In this document: positions 55,054 through 63,702 of the stretch, in pieces
Layout of the letters: each line of letters starts with the position of its first letter
Position numbering within the stretch: the first letter of the stretch is position 1
NCBI RefSeq assembly: GCF_009711465.1
Contig: NZ_SMME01000870.1
Span: 1 to 64,000, forward strand
Direction of reading: 5' to 3'
From: Parendozoicomonas verongulae
Lineage (GTDB): Bacteria > Pseudomonadota > Gammaproteobacteria > Pseudomonadales > Endozoicomonadaceae
DNA: 64,000 nt
Position numbers and translations under genes: made by a program
The notes under the pieces: generated by a model
Database searches by the model: none
What the model was told of the DNA's origin: nothing
Seen by the model: only the letters and a program-made list of their open reading frames with translations

Positions 55054-55950
55054 TTAACCGTAACGGCCGGTGATGTAATCCTCAGTTTTCTTCTCCCGAG
55101 GATTGGTGAAGATGGTATCGGTATCGCCAAACTCGATCAGCTGCCCCATATACATAAAGGCGGTGTAGTCAGACACTCGCGCGGCCTGCTGCATATTGTG
55201 GGTCACAATCACAATGGTGAACCGTTCCTTCAGTTCATTAATCAGCTCTTCGATTTTCAGGGTTGAGATGGGGTCCAGGGCAGAAGCCGGTTCATCAAGG
55301 AGCAAAACTTCAGGTTTCACCGCAATGGTACGGGCAATCACCAAACGCTGCTGCTGACCACCAGACAACCCCAAAGCACTTTCGTGCAAACGGTCTTTCA
55401 CTTCATCCCAGAGTGCCGCGCCTTTCAGTGCCCACTCAACAGTTTCATCCAAAACGCGCTTCTTGTTAATCCCCTGAATGCGCAGGCCATAAGCCACATT
55501 TTCATAAATGCTTTTGGGGAAAGGGTTGGGCTTCTGGAACACCATGCCCACCCGGCGACGCAGGTCCGATACATCTACCTTTTTGTGGTAAATATCTTGC
55601 GCATCGTGGAGCACCTCACCTTCTATACGACAGCTTTCCACCAAATCATTCATCCGGTTCAGGCTGCGCAGCAGGGTCGATTTACCACAACCTGATGGCC
55701 CGATAAACGCAGTCACACGTTTTTTAGGGATTGGCATATTGATGCCGAATAACGCCTGTTTCTCTCCGTAGAAGAGATTCAGGTCGAGGATCTCGAGACA
55801 GGTTTCTTCCTGCTCCAGAGAGAGCTTTTGACGACCACGACCAATGTGGTCAAGGCTAATCCCGTGGGTGCGGAATTTGGCTTCAGTATCAGTTTGAGTC
55901 ATATCCGCACGCTCGCTTTGTTTCTTGGCTACTGCTGCTTCACTCATCAT
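55054..55950 (-). CDS. pstB: Phosphate ABC transporter ATP-binding protein
   Basis: 298-aa ATPase of the high-affinity phosphate importer. Walker [22 protein letters not shown]-loop [19 protein letters not shown], signature [18 protein letters not shown] and Walker [14 protein letters not shown] are all standard. The first 45 residues form a longer polar extension than in E. coli PstB, as in Pseudomonas relatives. Confidence 0.96.
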   Translation of the reverse strand: MMSEAAVAKKQSERADMTQTDTEAKFRTHGISLDHIGRGRQKLSLEQEETCLEILDLNLFYGEKQALFGINMPIPKKRVTAFIGPSGCGKSTLLRSLNRMNDLVESCRIEGEVLHDAQDIYHKKVDVSDLRRRVGMVFQKPNPFPKSIYENVAYGLRIQGINKKRVLDETVEWALKGAALWDEVKDRLHESALGLSGGQQQRLVIARTIAVKPEVLLLDEPASALDPISTLKIEELINELKERFTIVIVTHNMQQAARVSDYTAFMYMGQLIEFGDTDTIFTNPREKKTEDYITGRYG

Positions 55951-56016
55951 TAGCCTTCCCTCTTCATCTTGTTCTTCTCTCTGGCAGCCTGCTGCCAGAT
56001 ATCCTCTATTTCCGGT

Positions 56017-57681
56017 TTACACTTCCAGAGACTTGTACTTCTCACGGAGATGATTCCGGATAGCAACCGCTGAAAGATTCAGGGCAGCAATAACAATCAC
56101 CAGCAACAGGGCTGTGGCGTAAACCAGTGGTCGTGCCGCTTCAACGTTGGGGCTCTGGAAGCCAACATCGTAAATATGAAAGCCCAGATGCATGAACTTC
56201 TGATCCAGATGCAGGAACGGATAGTTGCCATTCAGCGGCAGGCTCGGTGCCAGCTTCACAACACCCACCAGCATCAAAGGTGCAACTTCACCGGCAGCGC
56301 GGGCAACAGCCAGAATCAACCCCGTCATCATGGCAGGGCTGGCCATGGGCAGCACAACGCGCCACAGAGTTTCCGCTTTAGTTGCCCCCAGAGCCAGACT
56401 GCCTTCACGCACGGAGCTGGGAATGCGAGACAAGCCTTCCTCCGTAGCAACAATAACCACCGGCAACGTCAGCAGTGCGAGAGTGATAGATGCCCACAGC
56501 AAACCCGGTGTACCAAACGTTGGGGCAGGCAGTGCTTCCGGGAAGAACGCAGCATCCACATGGCTGCCAAGGAAGTACACAAAGAAGCCCAGACCAAATA
56601 CACCATAAACAATGGACGGTACACCGGCGAGGTTATTCACGGCGATACGAATGATCCGGGTAACGGTGCCCTGCCTGGCGTACTCACGCAGGTAAACCGC
56701 GGCAATCACACCAAACGGTGCCACTATCACCGACATGATCAGCACCATCATCACCGTGCCGAAAATTGCCGGGAAGATACCGCCTTCGGTGTTGGCTTCC
56801 CGTGGATCATCGGACACAAATTCCCAGATCTTGCTACCGTAAAACGCAACCTTGCTGCCAAGGCCCATGGCATTGGGCTGATAGGCGCGCACGATTTTGG
56901 AGACGTTAATCTCAACAGTCTGGCCTCCTACAGTCTCAGCCAGCACGCTGTCTCGGGTAAACGACACATAAAGATCACCCAGTTGTTTTTCCAGAACCTT
57001 GTAGGCTACATCCAGCTCAGCACGTTGGGCAGCAATATCCGCCAGCAGGGCCGGAGTCACCTGATTGCGCAGCTCCAAACCGCGCTGTTTCAGACGCAAA
57101 CGCTCCATCTTACTGTTGATGGCACCAATATCCTTTTTCTCGATATGGTGAATCTCTTTATAAATCTTCAGCGCACGCTCAAGGCGGGTATTGAGAGCGG
57201 CCCAGGCCTCTGAACCAGTGGCAACAACAGAATCTCCCTGACGTACTTCTTTGAGGAAGCCATAGAAATTACCCCACTCCCGTCGTTCAAGGGCGATAGC
57301 ATCTTCCGGATACTGGATACTTTGCAGCCATGGCTCCACAACCCACACGAAATCGCTGCCAGACACATCACGGTTGCCTACTTTCAGGAGCTGGCGGGTC
57401 ACCAGCTCTTCTTCCGCTAATCCTGTAAAGCCAGCATCTATCAGACGCTGAGCAGGTATCTCTTCATCATCCGCAAGCTGTCCCATCACTGCGGAGCTGG
57501 TGTGCCCGGGAACAGAGTACTCAGCCATCATAATGGCAGAGGGCCAGAAGTGACCTAATCCACGCACGGCAATCAATGCCAGCAAGCCAATCACCATCAC
57601 CAGGCTGATGGCGACAGCACTAGCATTCATCCATACCCACGGAGAACCGCTTTTAAACCAGCTTTTGACAGTTATCTTCAT
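56017..57681 (-). CDS. pstA: Phosphate ABC transporter permease PstA, extended form
   Basis: 554-aa permease, nearly twice the E. coli length (296). One membrane helix at about 15-40, then a large extra segment (about 45-290) with coiled-coil helices, then the BPD_transp_1 core (about 305-550) with the EAA loop REGSLALGATKAETLWRVVL. Long PstA proteins of this build occur in Pseudomonas and related marine bacteria. Thirty-one bp after pstC. Confidence 0.94.
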   Translation of the reverse strand: MKITVKSWFKSGSPWVWMNASAVAISLVMVIGLLALIAVRGLGHFWPSAIMMAEYSVPGHTSSAVMGQLADDEEIPAQRLIDAGFTGLAEEELVTRQLLKVGNRDVSGSDFVWVVEPWLQSIQYPEDAIALERREWGNFYGFLKEVRQGDSVVATGSEAWAALNTRLERALKIYKEIHHIEKKDIGAINSKMERLRLKQRGLELRNQVTPALLADIAAQRAELDVAYKVLEKQLGDLYVSFTRDSVLAETVGGQTVEINVSKIVRAYQPNAMGLGSKVAFYGSKIWEFVSDDPREANTEGGIFPAIFGTVMMVLIMSVIVAPFGVIAAVYLREYARQGTVTRIIRIAVNNLAGVPSIVYGVFGLGFFVYFLGSHVDAAFFPEALPAPTFGTPGLLWASITLALLTLPVVIVATEEGLSRIPSSVREGSLALGATKAETLWRVVLPMASPAMMTGLILAVARAAGEVAPLMLVGVVKLAPSLPLNGNYPFLHLDQKFMHLGFHIYDVGFQSPNVEAARPLVYATALLLVIVIAALNLSAVAIRNHLREKYKSLEV

Positions 57682-57712
57682 CTTCTCTGTACCGTCTTTA
57701 TTCTTCCGCGAA

Positions 57713-59977
57713 TTAAAGTGAGCTGTACTTTTGACGCAGGCGGTGACGAACCAGCTCTGCCAGAGTGTTCACCACAAAGGTGAATACGAACAGCACCAAC
57801 GCAGCCAGAAACAGAATGCGATAGTGGGAACTGCCCACTTCAGATTCCGGCATCTCGACAGCGATGTTTGCTGCCAGAGTCCGCATCCCTTCAAAAATAT
57901 TGGCGTCCATAATCGGCGTGTTACCGGTGGCCATCAGTACGATCATGGTTTCCCCCACAGCGCGGCCCATACCGATCATTACCGCAGAGAAAATACCGGG
58001 GCTGGCAGTCAGCAGAACCACTTTTGTCAGGGTCTGCCAAGGGGTTGCGCCAAGTGCCAGCGAACCATAGCTCAAGTGTTTGGGCACACTGAAGATGGCA
58101 TCTTCTGCGATGGAGAAAATGGTTGGGATAACCGCAAAGCCCATAGCGAGGCCAACCACCAGCGCATTACGCTGGTCGTAACTGATGCCCATATCGTGGG
58201 TAATCCAAGTGCGCATATCGCCATTGAAGAACAGGCCTTCCAGCGTTCCGCTCATGGCCAGACACAACCATCCAATCAACAGCACAACGGGAATCAGCAA
58301 ACCTGCATGCCAGCCATCAGGTACACGACTGCGCACCTCCAATGGCAGGCGATCCCAGAAGAAGGCAAACACCAGAATACCCACCGGCATCATCACCAGA
58401 AGGCTGAAGATGGCAGGCAGGTTGTTTTCAATAAACGGTGCCAGCCACAAACCGGCGAGGAAACCGAGAATGACCGTAGGCAGCGCTTCCATCAGCTCGA
58501 TCACAGGCTTCACCTTGCGGCGCATAGCGGGTGCCATAAAGTAAGCGGTGTAGATCGCGCCACAAATTGCCAGCGGAGCTGCCAGCAGCATGGCATAGAA
58601 CGCCGCCTTCAGTGTACCAAAGGCTAGCGGCATCAGGCTGAGCTTGGGTTCGAAGTCGTTATTGGATGCGGAAGACTGCCAGATATACTCAGGCTGGTCG
58701 TAAGACTCATACCACACCTCATCCCACAGTGCGCTCCAGGACACTTCCGGGTGCTCATTCTTCACGGAGAACAATTTCATTGCACCGGAGTTACCCAGCA
58801 GCAGGGCATCAGCGCGGGGAGCAATACCGATAGATGTAACATCCTTATCCGCGATATCAACCGTCAGCACCTTTCTATCTGCGGTAGTGTTGTACAGGCC
58901 GAGTACACCATCGCTGTCCAGAGCCAGAAAGCCCTTGCGGCGATGTTCAGGAATAATACGGGTAATGGCAGCAGTGCCTTGCTGGAAGCTGCGAATCTCG
59001 GTCAGCTGTCGTTCACCCTGCTCATTACGCGCCATAAACCACTGGGTGATACGGCCATGACTGTCACCGGACAACAGCGAGATGCCGCCTAACAGGAATT
59101 CCAGATCATTCACTTCAGCAGCATCGTGAGTCAGCTCAATCACATGGTGAACAGCAGGAAGGCTGGTGCTGATATCAACCTGAGTCAGCGTATCTTTGCC
59201 TGATAGCACGTAGAGCCACTTCAGGTCAGGCTCAAGCAGAAGACGGCGGACGTTTTCACTCACCAAAGGCATGGATACATCTTCACCTTCAAGGGTGACT
59301 TCTTCTGTGAGGAAGTCTACTTCCTTGGTGAAGCGGGTCATATACAACTGATTGCCATGGGCGCCAGTCACAATCAGTTGCTCTTCAGAGTCTCTAACCG
59401 CGACCTCACTCAGGGATTTTCCGGGAGCCAGTTCAATAGCGTCCTGACCATAGGGATAAACCAGTGATGGGGTAATCACCCGTTTGTCACCTGGCCATGT
59501 GGTTTTGTATTCGTGTTTGAAGATGATGGCGGAACCGTCCGACAAACCTGCCACCAGAAGATTTTCGCCGGGAGCTGATTGGGAGACAGAGGTCACAGTC
59601 ACATCAGCGGGCACCGGCAGGTGAGCCTTCAGCTTCTCGGAGCCATCAGCTGCATCAAAGAACAGCGCATCGCCGCTGGTGCTGACTTTCAAACCAATCT
59701 CGGCCTGTTCTTCCATTGCCAGATACAGCGCCTGACCAGAGGCCATAGGAAGCACATATCTGTGTTCTTCCTGTACTCTGGCAGATTCAAACAACGGAGC
59801 TACTTCGTAAAGCAGGTAGAAGAAAATCAAAAGGATGGCTGCAATAACACCAAGCCCGCCAGTGGCAATGCCATAGCGGGCTGTGCGGTCTTTCAGTTTG
59901 CGGATATTTCGATAACGCAACAGGGCCGGCGTATCAAAGCTTACATTGGGTGCCGACTGCATACTGTGATCACTCAT
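57713..59977 (-). CDS. pstC: Phosphate ABC transporter permease PstC, extended form
   Basis: 754-aa permease against about 320 in E. coli. Membrane helix 1 (YGIATGGLGVIAAILLIFFY) is followed by an insert of about 380 residues, predicted periplasmic, with repeated beta-strand patterns resembling a propeller. The permease core follows (about 450-750) with VPKHLSYGSLALGATPWQTL and GRAVGETMIVLMATG. First gene of its operon, with a Pho box about 55 bp upstream. Confidence 0.94.
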   Translation of the reverse strand: MSDHSMQSAPNVSFDTPALLRYRNIRKLKDRTARYGIATGGLGVIAAILLIFFYLLYEVAPLFESARVQEEHRYVLPMASGQALYLAMEEQAEIGLKVSTSGDALFFDAADGSEKLKAHLPVPADVTVTSVSQSAPGENLLVAGLSDGSAIIFKHEYKTTWPGDKRVITPSLVYPYGQDAIELAPGKSLSEVAVRDSEEQLIVTGAHGNQLYMTRFTKEVDFLTEEVTLEGEDVSMPLVSENVRRLLLEPDLKWLYVLSGKDTLTQVDISTSLPAVHHVIELTHDAAEVNDLEFLLGGISLLSGDSHGRITQWFMARNEQGERQLTEIRSFQQGTAAITRIIPEHRRKGFLALDSDGVLGLYNTTADRKVLTVDIADKDVTSIGIAPRADALLLGNSGAMKLFSVKNEHPEVSWSALWDEVWYESYDQPEYIWQSSASNNDFEPKLSLMPLAFGTLKAAFYAMLLAAPLAICGAIYTAYFMAPAMRRKVKPVIELMEALPTVILGFLAGLWLAPFIENNLPAIFSLLVMMPVGILVFAFFWDRLPLEVRSRVPDGWHAGLLIPVVLLIGWLCLAMSGTLEGLFFNGDMRTWITHDMGISYDQRNALVVGLAMGFAVIPTIFSIAEDAIFSVPKHLSYGSLALGATPWQTLTKVVLLTASPGIFSAVMIGMGRAVGETMIVLMATGNTPIMDANIFEGMRTLAANIAVEMPESEVGSSHYRILFLAALVLFVFTFVVNTLAELVRHRLRQKYSSL

Positions 59978-60032
59978 AAACTCTTTTGGGGCTGGTTTAT
60001 TCCTTTGTATGGGCGAACATTAACTGCACTAT

Positions 60033-60061
60033 GTGACAGTAATGTGACAAAGTTGTCACAG
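60033..60061 (-). promoter_or_regulatory. Pho box (three half-sites) upstream of pstC
   Basis: Minus strand: CTGTGAC-AACT-TTGTCAC-ATTA-CTGTCAC, three 7-bp half-sites at 11-bp spacing matching the PhoB consensus CTGTCAT-n4-CTGTCAC. Lies 56 bp before pstC and about 110-150 bp before the divergent Josephin-like gene. Confidence 0.88.
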
Positions 60062-60167
60062 AGTTATTTCTTTATGATGAAGAGGGTATTTCACCAAATT
60101 GTCAGGTCTGCTGACATAACTGTTATGGAGCCTGTTCCTGTCCCGCTTTGATAATCAGGTCTTTTAC

Positions 60168-61277
60168 TTGAGCAGATTTCCCATGCCGACCGAAGTTATG
60201 CCCCAAAGTCTAAAAAATGGCAGAGACAGCGGCTACTTCCAGCCTCTGGCGAATATTCGCAATTGGATGAGCAAGGCGTGGCAGGGGCTGAACACTCAGC
60301 CCTGTGCACCTACGTGTTCAACCCGCCACCCTGAAGGCACGCTTCACTACTCTGAAAAGCGTAAAACCCTCCACCAAAGAGTCAGCTCCCAACATGGCAT
60401 TACGGATGAGGATAAAGCCAGACACTTTATAAAAAATCTGAAACGCTCTCTGGATCGCACAGTGATCAACACGGAAGAACTCGTCACCAGAAGGGATGTT
60501 GATGATCTTCTGGAAAAGCTGATGCGCCAGATGTCTCTCCATCAGCAAAAACTGGTATCCCGCTTTCCAGGCAGGGTTGCTCGGGATAAAGCGATCAGAC
60601 ACGTCTTCAGACACCTGAAAAAAACAGCAGCTACAGCGTTTGAAAGGCGGTGTTTTCCAGAAGTGCTTGAGAGGATGAACGTCGCCCTTAAAGACAATCG
60701 CAACAGTCTGATTCTCAGTCTTGCCAATGCCAGGCCAGCTCCCCGCCCTCAGACACAAGAGCACAGGGAACAGAATTTTTTTGTTGAAAGACAACAGGGG
60801 TTGCAATGTGGCCGACACGCTATCAATGCCTTCTACCAAAAGCGCGTTCTTCGCAATCAACCAGAATTCGAATATATGGAAGCCCTGCAAATGCTTCGCC
60901 GCATGCAGGAAATTGAAGTTCTTGAAGGCACTCACCGCCCTCTGGTGATGCACCAGTACCATCTGATAGTGCATGAGCGTGGCCATCGCCACAGAATGCC
61001 AACTCCCAAATGTTTTGATGATTTGAGCTGCAACCGACTCACCCTGACGATGGAAGGCCACCATGTATGCTTTGCACGGGGAACGGATGGTGAGTGGTAT
61101 TTACTGGATAGCCTGAAATCCCACCGAGCCAGGAGGGTGAAGCCCTCTTCCTATATTCGCAGCCATCGCCGTGTGCACTCAAAAAAAACGGTGCTGCAAC
61201 GCCCGGGAGTTGTGACTGTCGCTGTTATTTGCCAACAGACGAGGGACGCGCTGGACGGCTGTGTAAGTACCCCATAA
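60168..61277 (+). CDS. Josephin (ataxin-3)-like deubiquitinase candidate
   Basis: 369-aa protein from TTG at 60168 (364 from ATG at 60183; both starts weakly supported). No signal peptide or membrane segment. Residues 80-185 look helical and are unrecognised. Residues about 203-355 carry Josephin landmarks: FFVERQQGLQCGRHAINAFY aligns with the ataxin-3 N-terminus, placing Cys214 at the catalytic Cys14 and Gln209 at the oxyanion Gln9. HHVCFARGTDGEWYLLDS places His299 and Asp314 exactly 15 residues apart, as His119 and Asn134 are in ataxin-3. Josephins are otherwise eukaryotic cysteine proteases that cleave ubiquitin. Opposite in orientation to, and nested between, pstC and pstS. Host-directed activity is inference. 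Confidence 0.65.
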   Translation: MSRFPMPTEVMPQSLKNGRDSGYFQPLANIRNWMSKAWQGLNTQPCAPTCSTRHPEGTLHYSEKRKTLHQRVSSQHGITDEDKARHFIKNLKRSLDRTVINTEELVTRRDVDDLLEKLMRQMSLHQQKLVSRFPGRVARDKAIRHVFRHLKKTAATAFERRCFPEVLERMNVALKDNRNSLILSLANARPAPRPQTQEHREQNFFVERQQGLQCGRHAINAFYQKRVLRNQPEFEYMEALQMLRRMQEIEVLEGTHRPLVMHQYHLIVHERGHRHRMPTPKCFDDLSCNRLTLTMEGHHVCFARGTDGEWYLLDSLKSHRARRVKPSSYIRSHRRVHSKKTVLQRPGVVTVAVICQQTRDALDGCVSTP

Positions 61278-61283
61278 AGCAAA

Positions 61284-61311
61284 AGGCCGACGCATCCATG
61301 CATCGGCCTTA
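61284..61311 (-). terminator. Terminator between pstS and the Josephin-like gene
   Basis: Twelve-base-pair stem AAGGCCGACGCA / TGCATCGGCCTT (one mismatch, loop TCCA). On the minus strand it is followed by TTTT, so it serves pstS; it may also stop the convergent gene. Confidence 0.8.
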
Positions 61312-61330
61312 TTAACAACTCAGGCTGTGG

Positions 61331-62302
61331 TTACAAACCCAGTGCAGCCAGCTGTTTGTCAACAACCCCGGAAGGCAGTGGGATGTAACCATCCTTTACC
61401 ACAACTTCCTGCCCCTGCTGAGAGAGAACCAGCTTCAGGAACTCACGCTCGATAGGGGCCAGCGGCTTGTTAGGCTGCTTGTTCACGTACACGTACAGGA
61501 AACGAGATAGTGGATAACTGCCGTTTACAGCGTTGTTCGGGTTCGCGTCTACAAAAGGCTGCCCCTCTTTTTTGGCCAGAGGCACAGTCCGTACGCTGGA
61601 AGTTTTGTAGCCAATACCTGAATAGCCGATGCCGTTCAGAGATGCGGATACAGACTGAACAACTGATGCAGAACCAGGCTGCTCATTGACGTTGTTCTTG
61701 TAGTCCCCCTTACACAGGGCCTTCTTCTTGAAGTAGCCGTAGGTGCCTGATACAGAGTTACGACCATACAACTGAACATCACGACCTGCCCAGTGGCCAG
61801 ACAAACCTGCATCGCCCCAGGAAGAGATAGCTTTATTGCCACCACACTTGAGGGTGGAAGAGAACACTGCGTCAACCTGTGCCATGGTCATGCCCTTGAT
61901 CGGATTATCTTTGTTGACGAATACCGCCAGAGCATCGATAGCAACAGGAACAGCAGTGGGCTTGTAACCAAATTTCTTCTCGAAAGCCGCCAGCTCCTTA
62001 TCCTTCATCTTACGGCTCATGGGGCCGAGATTAGAGGTACCTTCCGTCAGCCCCGGAGGCGCAGTAGAGGAGCCCGCCGCCTGAATCTGGATATTGACGT
62101 TAGGGTAGGTGCGCTTGAAGTCTTCGGCCCAAAGGGTCATCAGATTAGCAAGAGTGTCTGAACCCACGCTGGACAGGTTACCGGATACGCCACTGGCCTT
62201 GGTGTAAGTGGGAATATCTGCATCCACTTTACTGGCCTGGACATTCAGGGAGACACTGGCAGCGGCCAGAGTCAGGGCGGTAGCAATACCTTTCAGATTC
62301 AT
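61331..62302 (-). CDS. pstS: Phosphate ABC transporter substrate-binding protein
   Basis: 323-aa periplasmic phosphate-binding protein. Signal peptide about 1-23 ([11 protein letters not shown]). Phosphate contacts follow the family: [46 protein letters not shown] and [14 protein letters not shown]. It is separated from pstCAB-phoU by the oppositely oriented Josephin-like gene and has its own Pho box. Confidence 0.95.
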   Translation of the reverse strand: MNLKGIATALTLAAASVSLNVQASKVDADIPTYTKASGVSGNLSSVGSDTLANLMTLWAEDFKRTYPNVNIQIQAAGSSTAPPGLTEGTSNLGPMSRKMKDKELAAFEKKFGYKPTAVPVAIDALAVFVNKDNPIKGMTMAQVDAVFSSTLKCGGNKAISSWGDAGLSGHWAGRDVQLYGRNSVSGTYGYFKKKALCKGDYKNNVNEQPGSASVVQSVSASLNGIGYSGIGYKTSSVRTVPLAKKEGQPFVDANPNNAVNGSYPLSRFLYVYVNKQPNKPLAPIEREFLKLVLSQQGQEVVVKDGYIPLPSGVVDKQLAALGL

Positions 62303-62382
62303 TTTAAGCTCCAGTGCTTATCTATTTTCAGGATCTTATTCTTCTTTGAGTATCTAAAGCGAAGCCAGTATCCGATGCACAG

Positions 62383-62411
62383 GTGACAAATATATGAATC
62401 GTTTGTTACAG
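62383..62411 (-). promoter_or_regulatory. Pho box upstream of pstS
   Basis: Minus strand: CTGTAAC-AAAC-GATTCAT-ATAT-TTGTCAC. The outer half-sites match the PhoB consensus well, the middle one poorly. Spacing is 11 bp, about 80 bp upstream of pstS. Confidence 0.75.
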
Positions 62412-62528
62412 ATTTGCTACACCACTCAATATTTTCACGTGCACTGGTGTTTATTTCTTTTTCGACTTTAAATCCCTGAGCGCATATCGGTATACTGATC
62501 CCAATAACAATAAAAAAGAGCCTGCACG

Positions 62529-62963
62529 ATGTTTGACACAGAAATTAACGCTGTAGAACTTGATTCTGTTGATACTCTCGACGCAGACCTGTACCCCACA
62601 CCCCACGGGGAGCTGGCTCTGCAAATTCCAGCGATGCCCAGAGATACCAACCCTGATAATGATATTTTCGGTGGCTGGGTTGTATCCCAGATGGACCTGG
62701 CCGCAGAAATCACTGCACGCAAAGTGGCCAAAGGGCGAGTGACCACCATCTCTATCCACCAGCTCACGTTCCTGCGCCCCATAGAAGTGGGAGATATGGT
62801 GAGCTGCTACACCAATGTCACCAACGTAGGCAGCAGCTCTGTTCACATAGATGTGGAAGTGTGGGTGCGCTCGGCGTCTGATCAAGAGCCTAACAAAGTG
62901 ACTGAAGGCACTTTTGTGTTTGTAGCCATCGACCAAAACCGCCGCACCCGTCGCATTCGCTAA
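62529..62963 (+). CDS. Acyl-CoA thioesterase, YciA family
   Basis: 144-aa hotdog-fold thioesterase. MPRDTNPDNDIFGGWVVSQM carries the catalytic Asp region of YciA-type enzymes, and VTTISIHQLTFLRPIEVGDM and VEVWVRS complete the fold. Probably hydrolyses short to medium acyl-CoA. Its last four bases overlap the 3' end of the convergent hydrolase gene. Confidence 0.9.
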   Translation: MFDTEINAVELDSVDTLDADLYPTPHGELALQIPAMPRDTNPDNDIFGGWVVSQMDLAAEITARKVAKGRVTTISIHQLTFLRPIEVGDMVSCYTNVTNVGSSSVHIDVEVWVRSASDQEPNKVTEGTFVFVAIDQNRRTRRIR

Positions 62964-63634
62964 ACAATCTCAGTCGAAACGTCCAGCAGCCCAGGAAGCG
63001 CAGCCTTTAGTTGCATTCCTGGTTCCAGCTGCCCTACACCAGCAGGTGTTCCGGTTATCACCACATCACCCGGTTCCAGAGTAAAAAAGGTGCTGATGTA
63101 AGCAATTAAAGGAAGAATACCGTTCAGCATCTGCGAACTGTTCCCGCTCTGGCGCAATTTACCATTGATATGTAGCTGCACAGGAACATCCTGCCAATCA
63201 ACGATACATTCGGCAGGAACAAATGCTGAAAGAGGACATGAGCCATCAAATCCCTTGGCTTTTTCCCATGGGTGACCCTTTTCTTTCAGTGTACTTTGGA
63301 GCTCCCGCAAGGTCAGGTCGAGGGCGATCCCAACGCCAGAAATACCTGCTGCCACTTCACCTTCCGGGGCACCCGCCAGTTTTTTCCCAATCAGAACAGC
63401 AATCTCCGTTTCATAGTGAACACTGCCAAAGTCTGCTTTCACAACAACAGGCTGCTCCAGAGACACAATAGACGAGGCCGGTTTCATAAACAGAAGCGGC
63501 TCTGTGGGAACAGGGTTATTTAATTCTTGTGCATGTTCAGCGTAATTCCGGCCCACGCACACAACCTTGCCTGTGGGTAAATCAACCTGAGAACCATCAA
63601 ACCATTGGTGCTGATACAAACTTTCCCCCTTCAT
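62960..63634 (-). CDS. Fumarylacetoacetate hydrolase family protein (YcgM-like)
   Basis: 224-aa FAH-family enzyme. VVCVGRNYAEHAQELNNPVP, LLFMKPASSIV, VHYETEIAVLIG (metal-binding Glu pair), WEKAKGFDGSCPLS and GDVVITGTPAGVG match YcgM and human FAHD1, which act on acylpyruvates and oxaloacetate. Start set at 63634 by homology; the longest frame (to 63712) adds 26 non-conserved residues. Confidence 0.88.
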   Translation of the reverse strand: MKGESLYQHQWFDGSQVDLPTGKVVCVGRNYAEHAQELNNPVPTEPLLFMKPASSIVSLEQPVVVKADFGSVHYETEIAVLIGKKLAGAPEGEVAAGISGVGIALDLTLRELQSTLKEKGHPWEKAKGFDGSCPLSAFVPAECIVDWQDVPVQLHINGKLRQSGNSSQMLNGILPLIAYISTFFTLEPGDVVITGTPAGVGQLEPGMQLKAALPGLLDVSTEIV

Positions 63635-63702
63635 TTTTATAATGCGTCTATCTTGTTGGCTTTCTTTTTGGCCGTGTGCCCTAGCCTTCAGGAATACGAT
63701 AG

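Noticed and set aside
56176-58627. Long plus-strand frames opposite pstA and pstC
   Set aside because: Gln/His-rich antisense translations of conserved permeases with no start signals.
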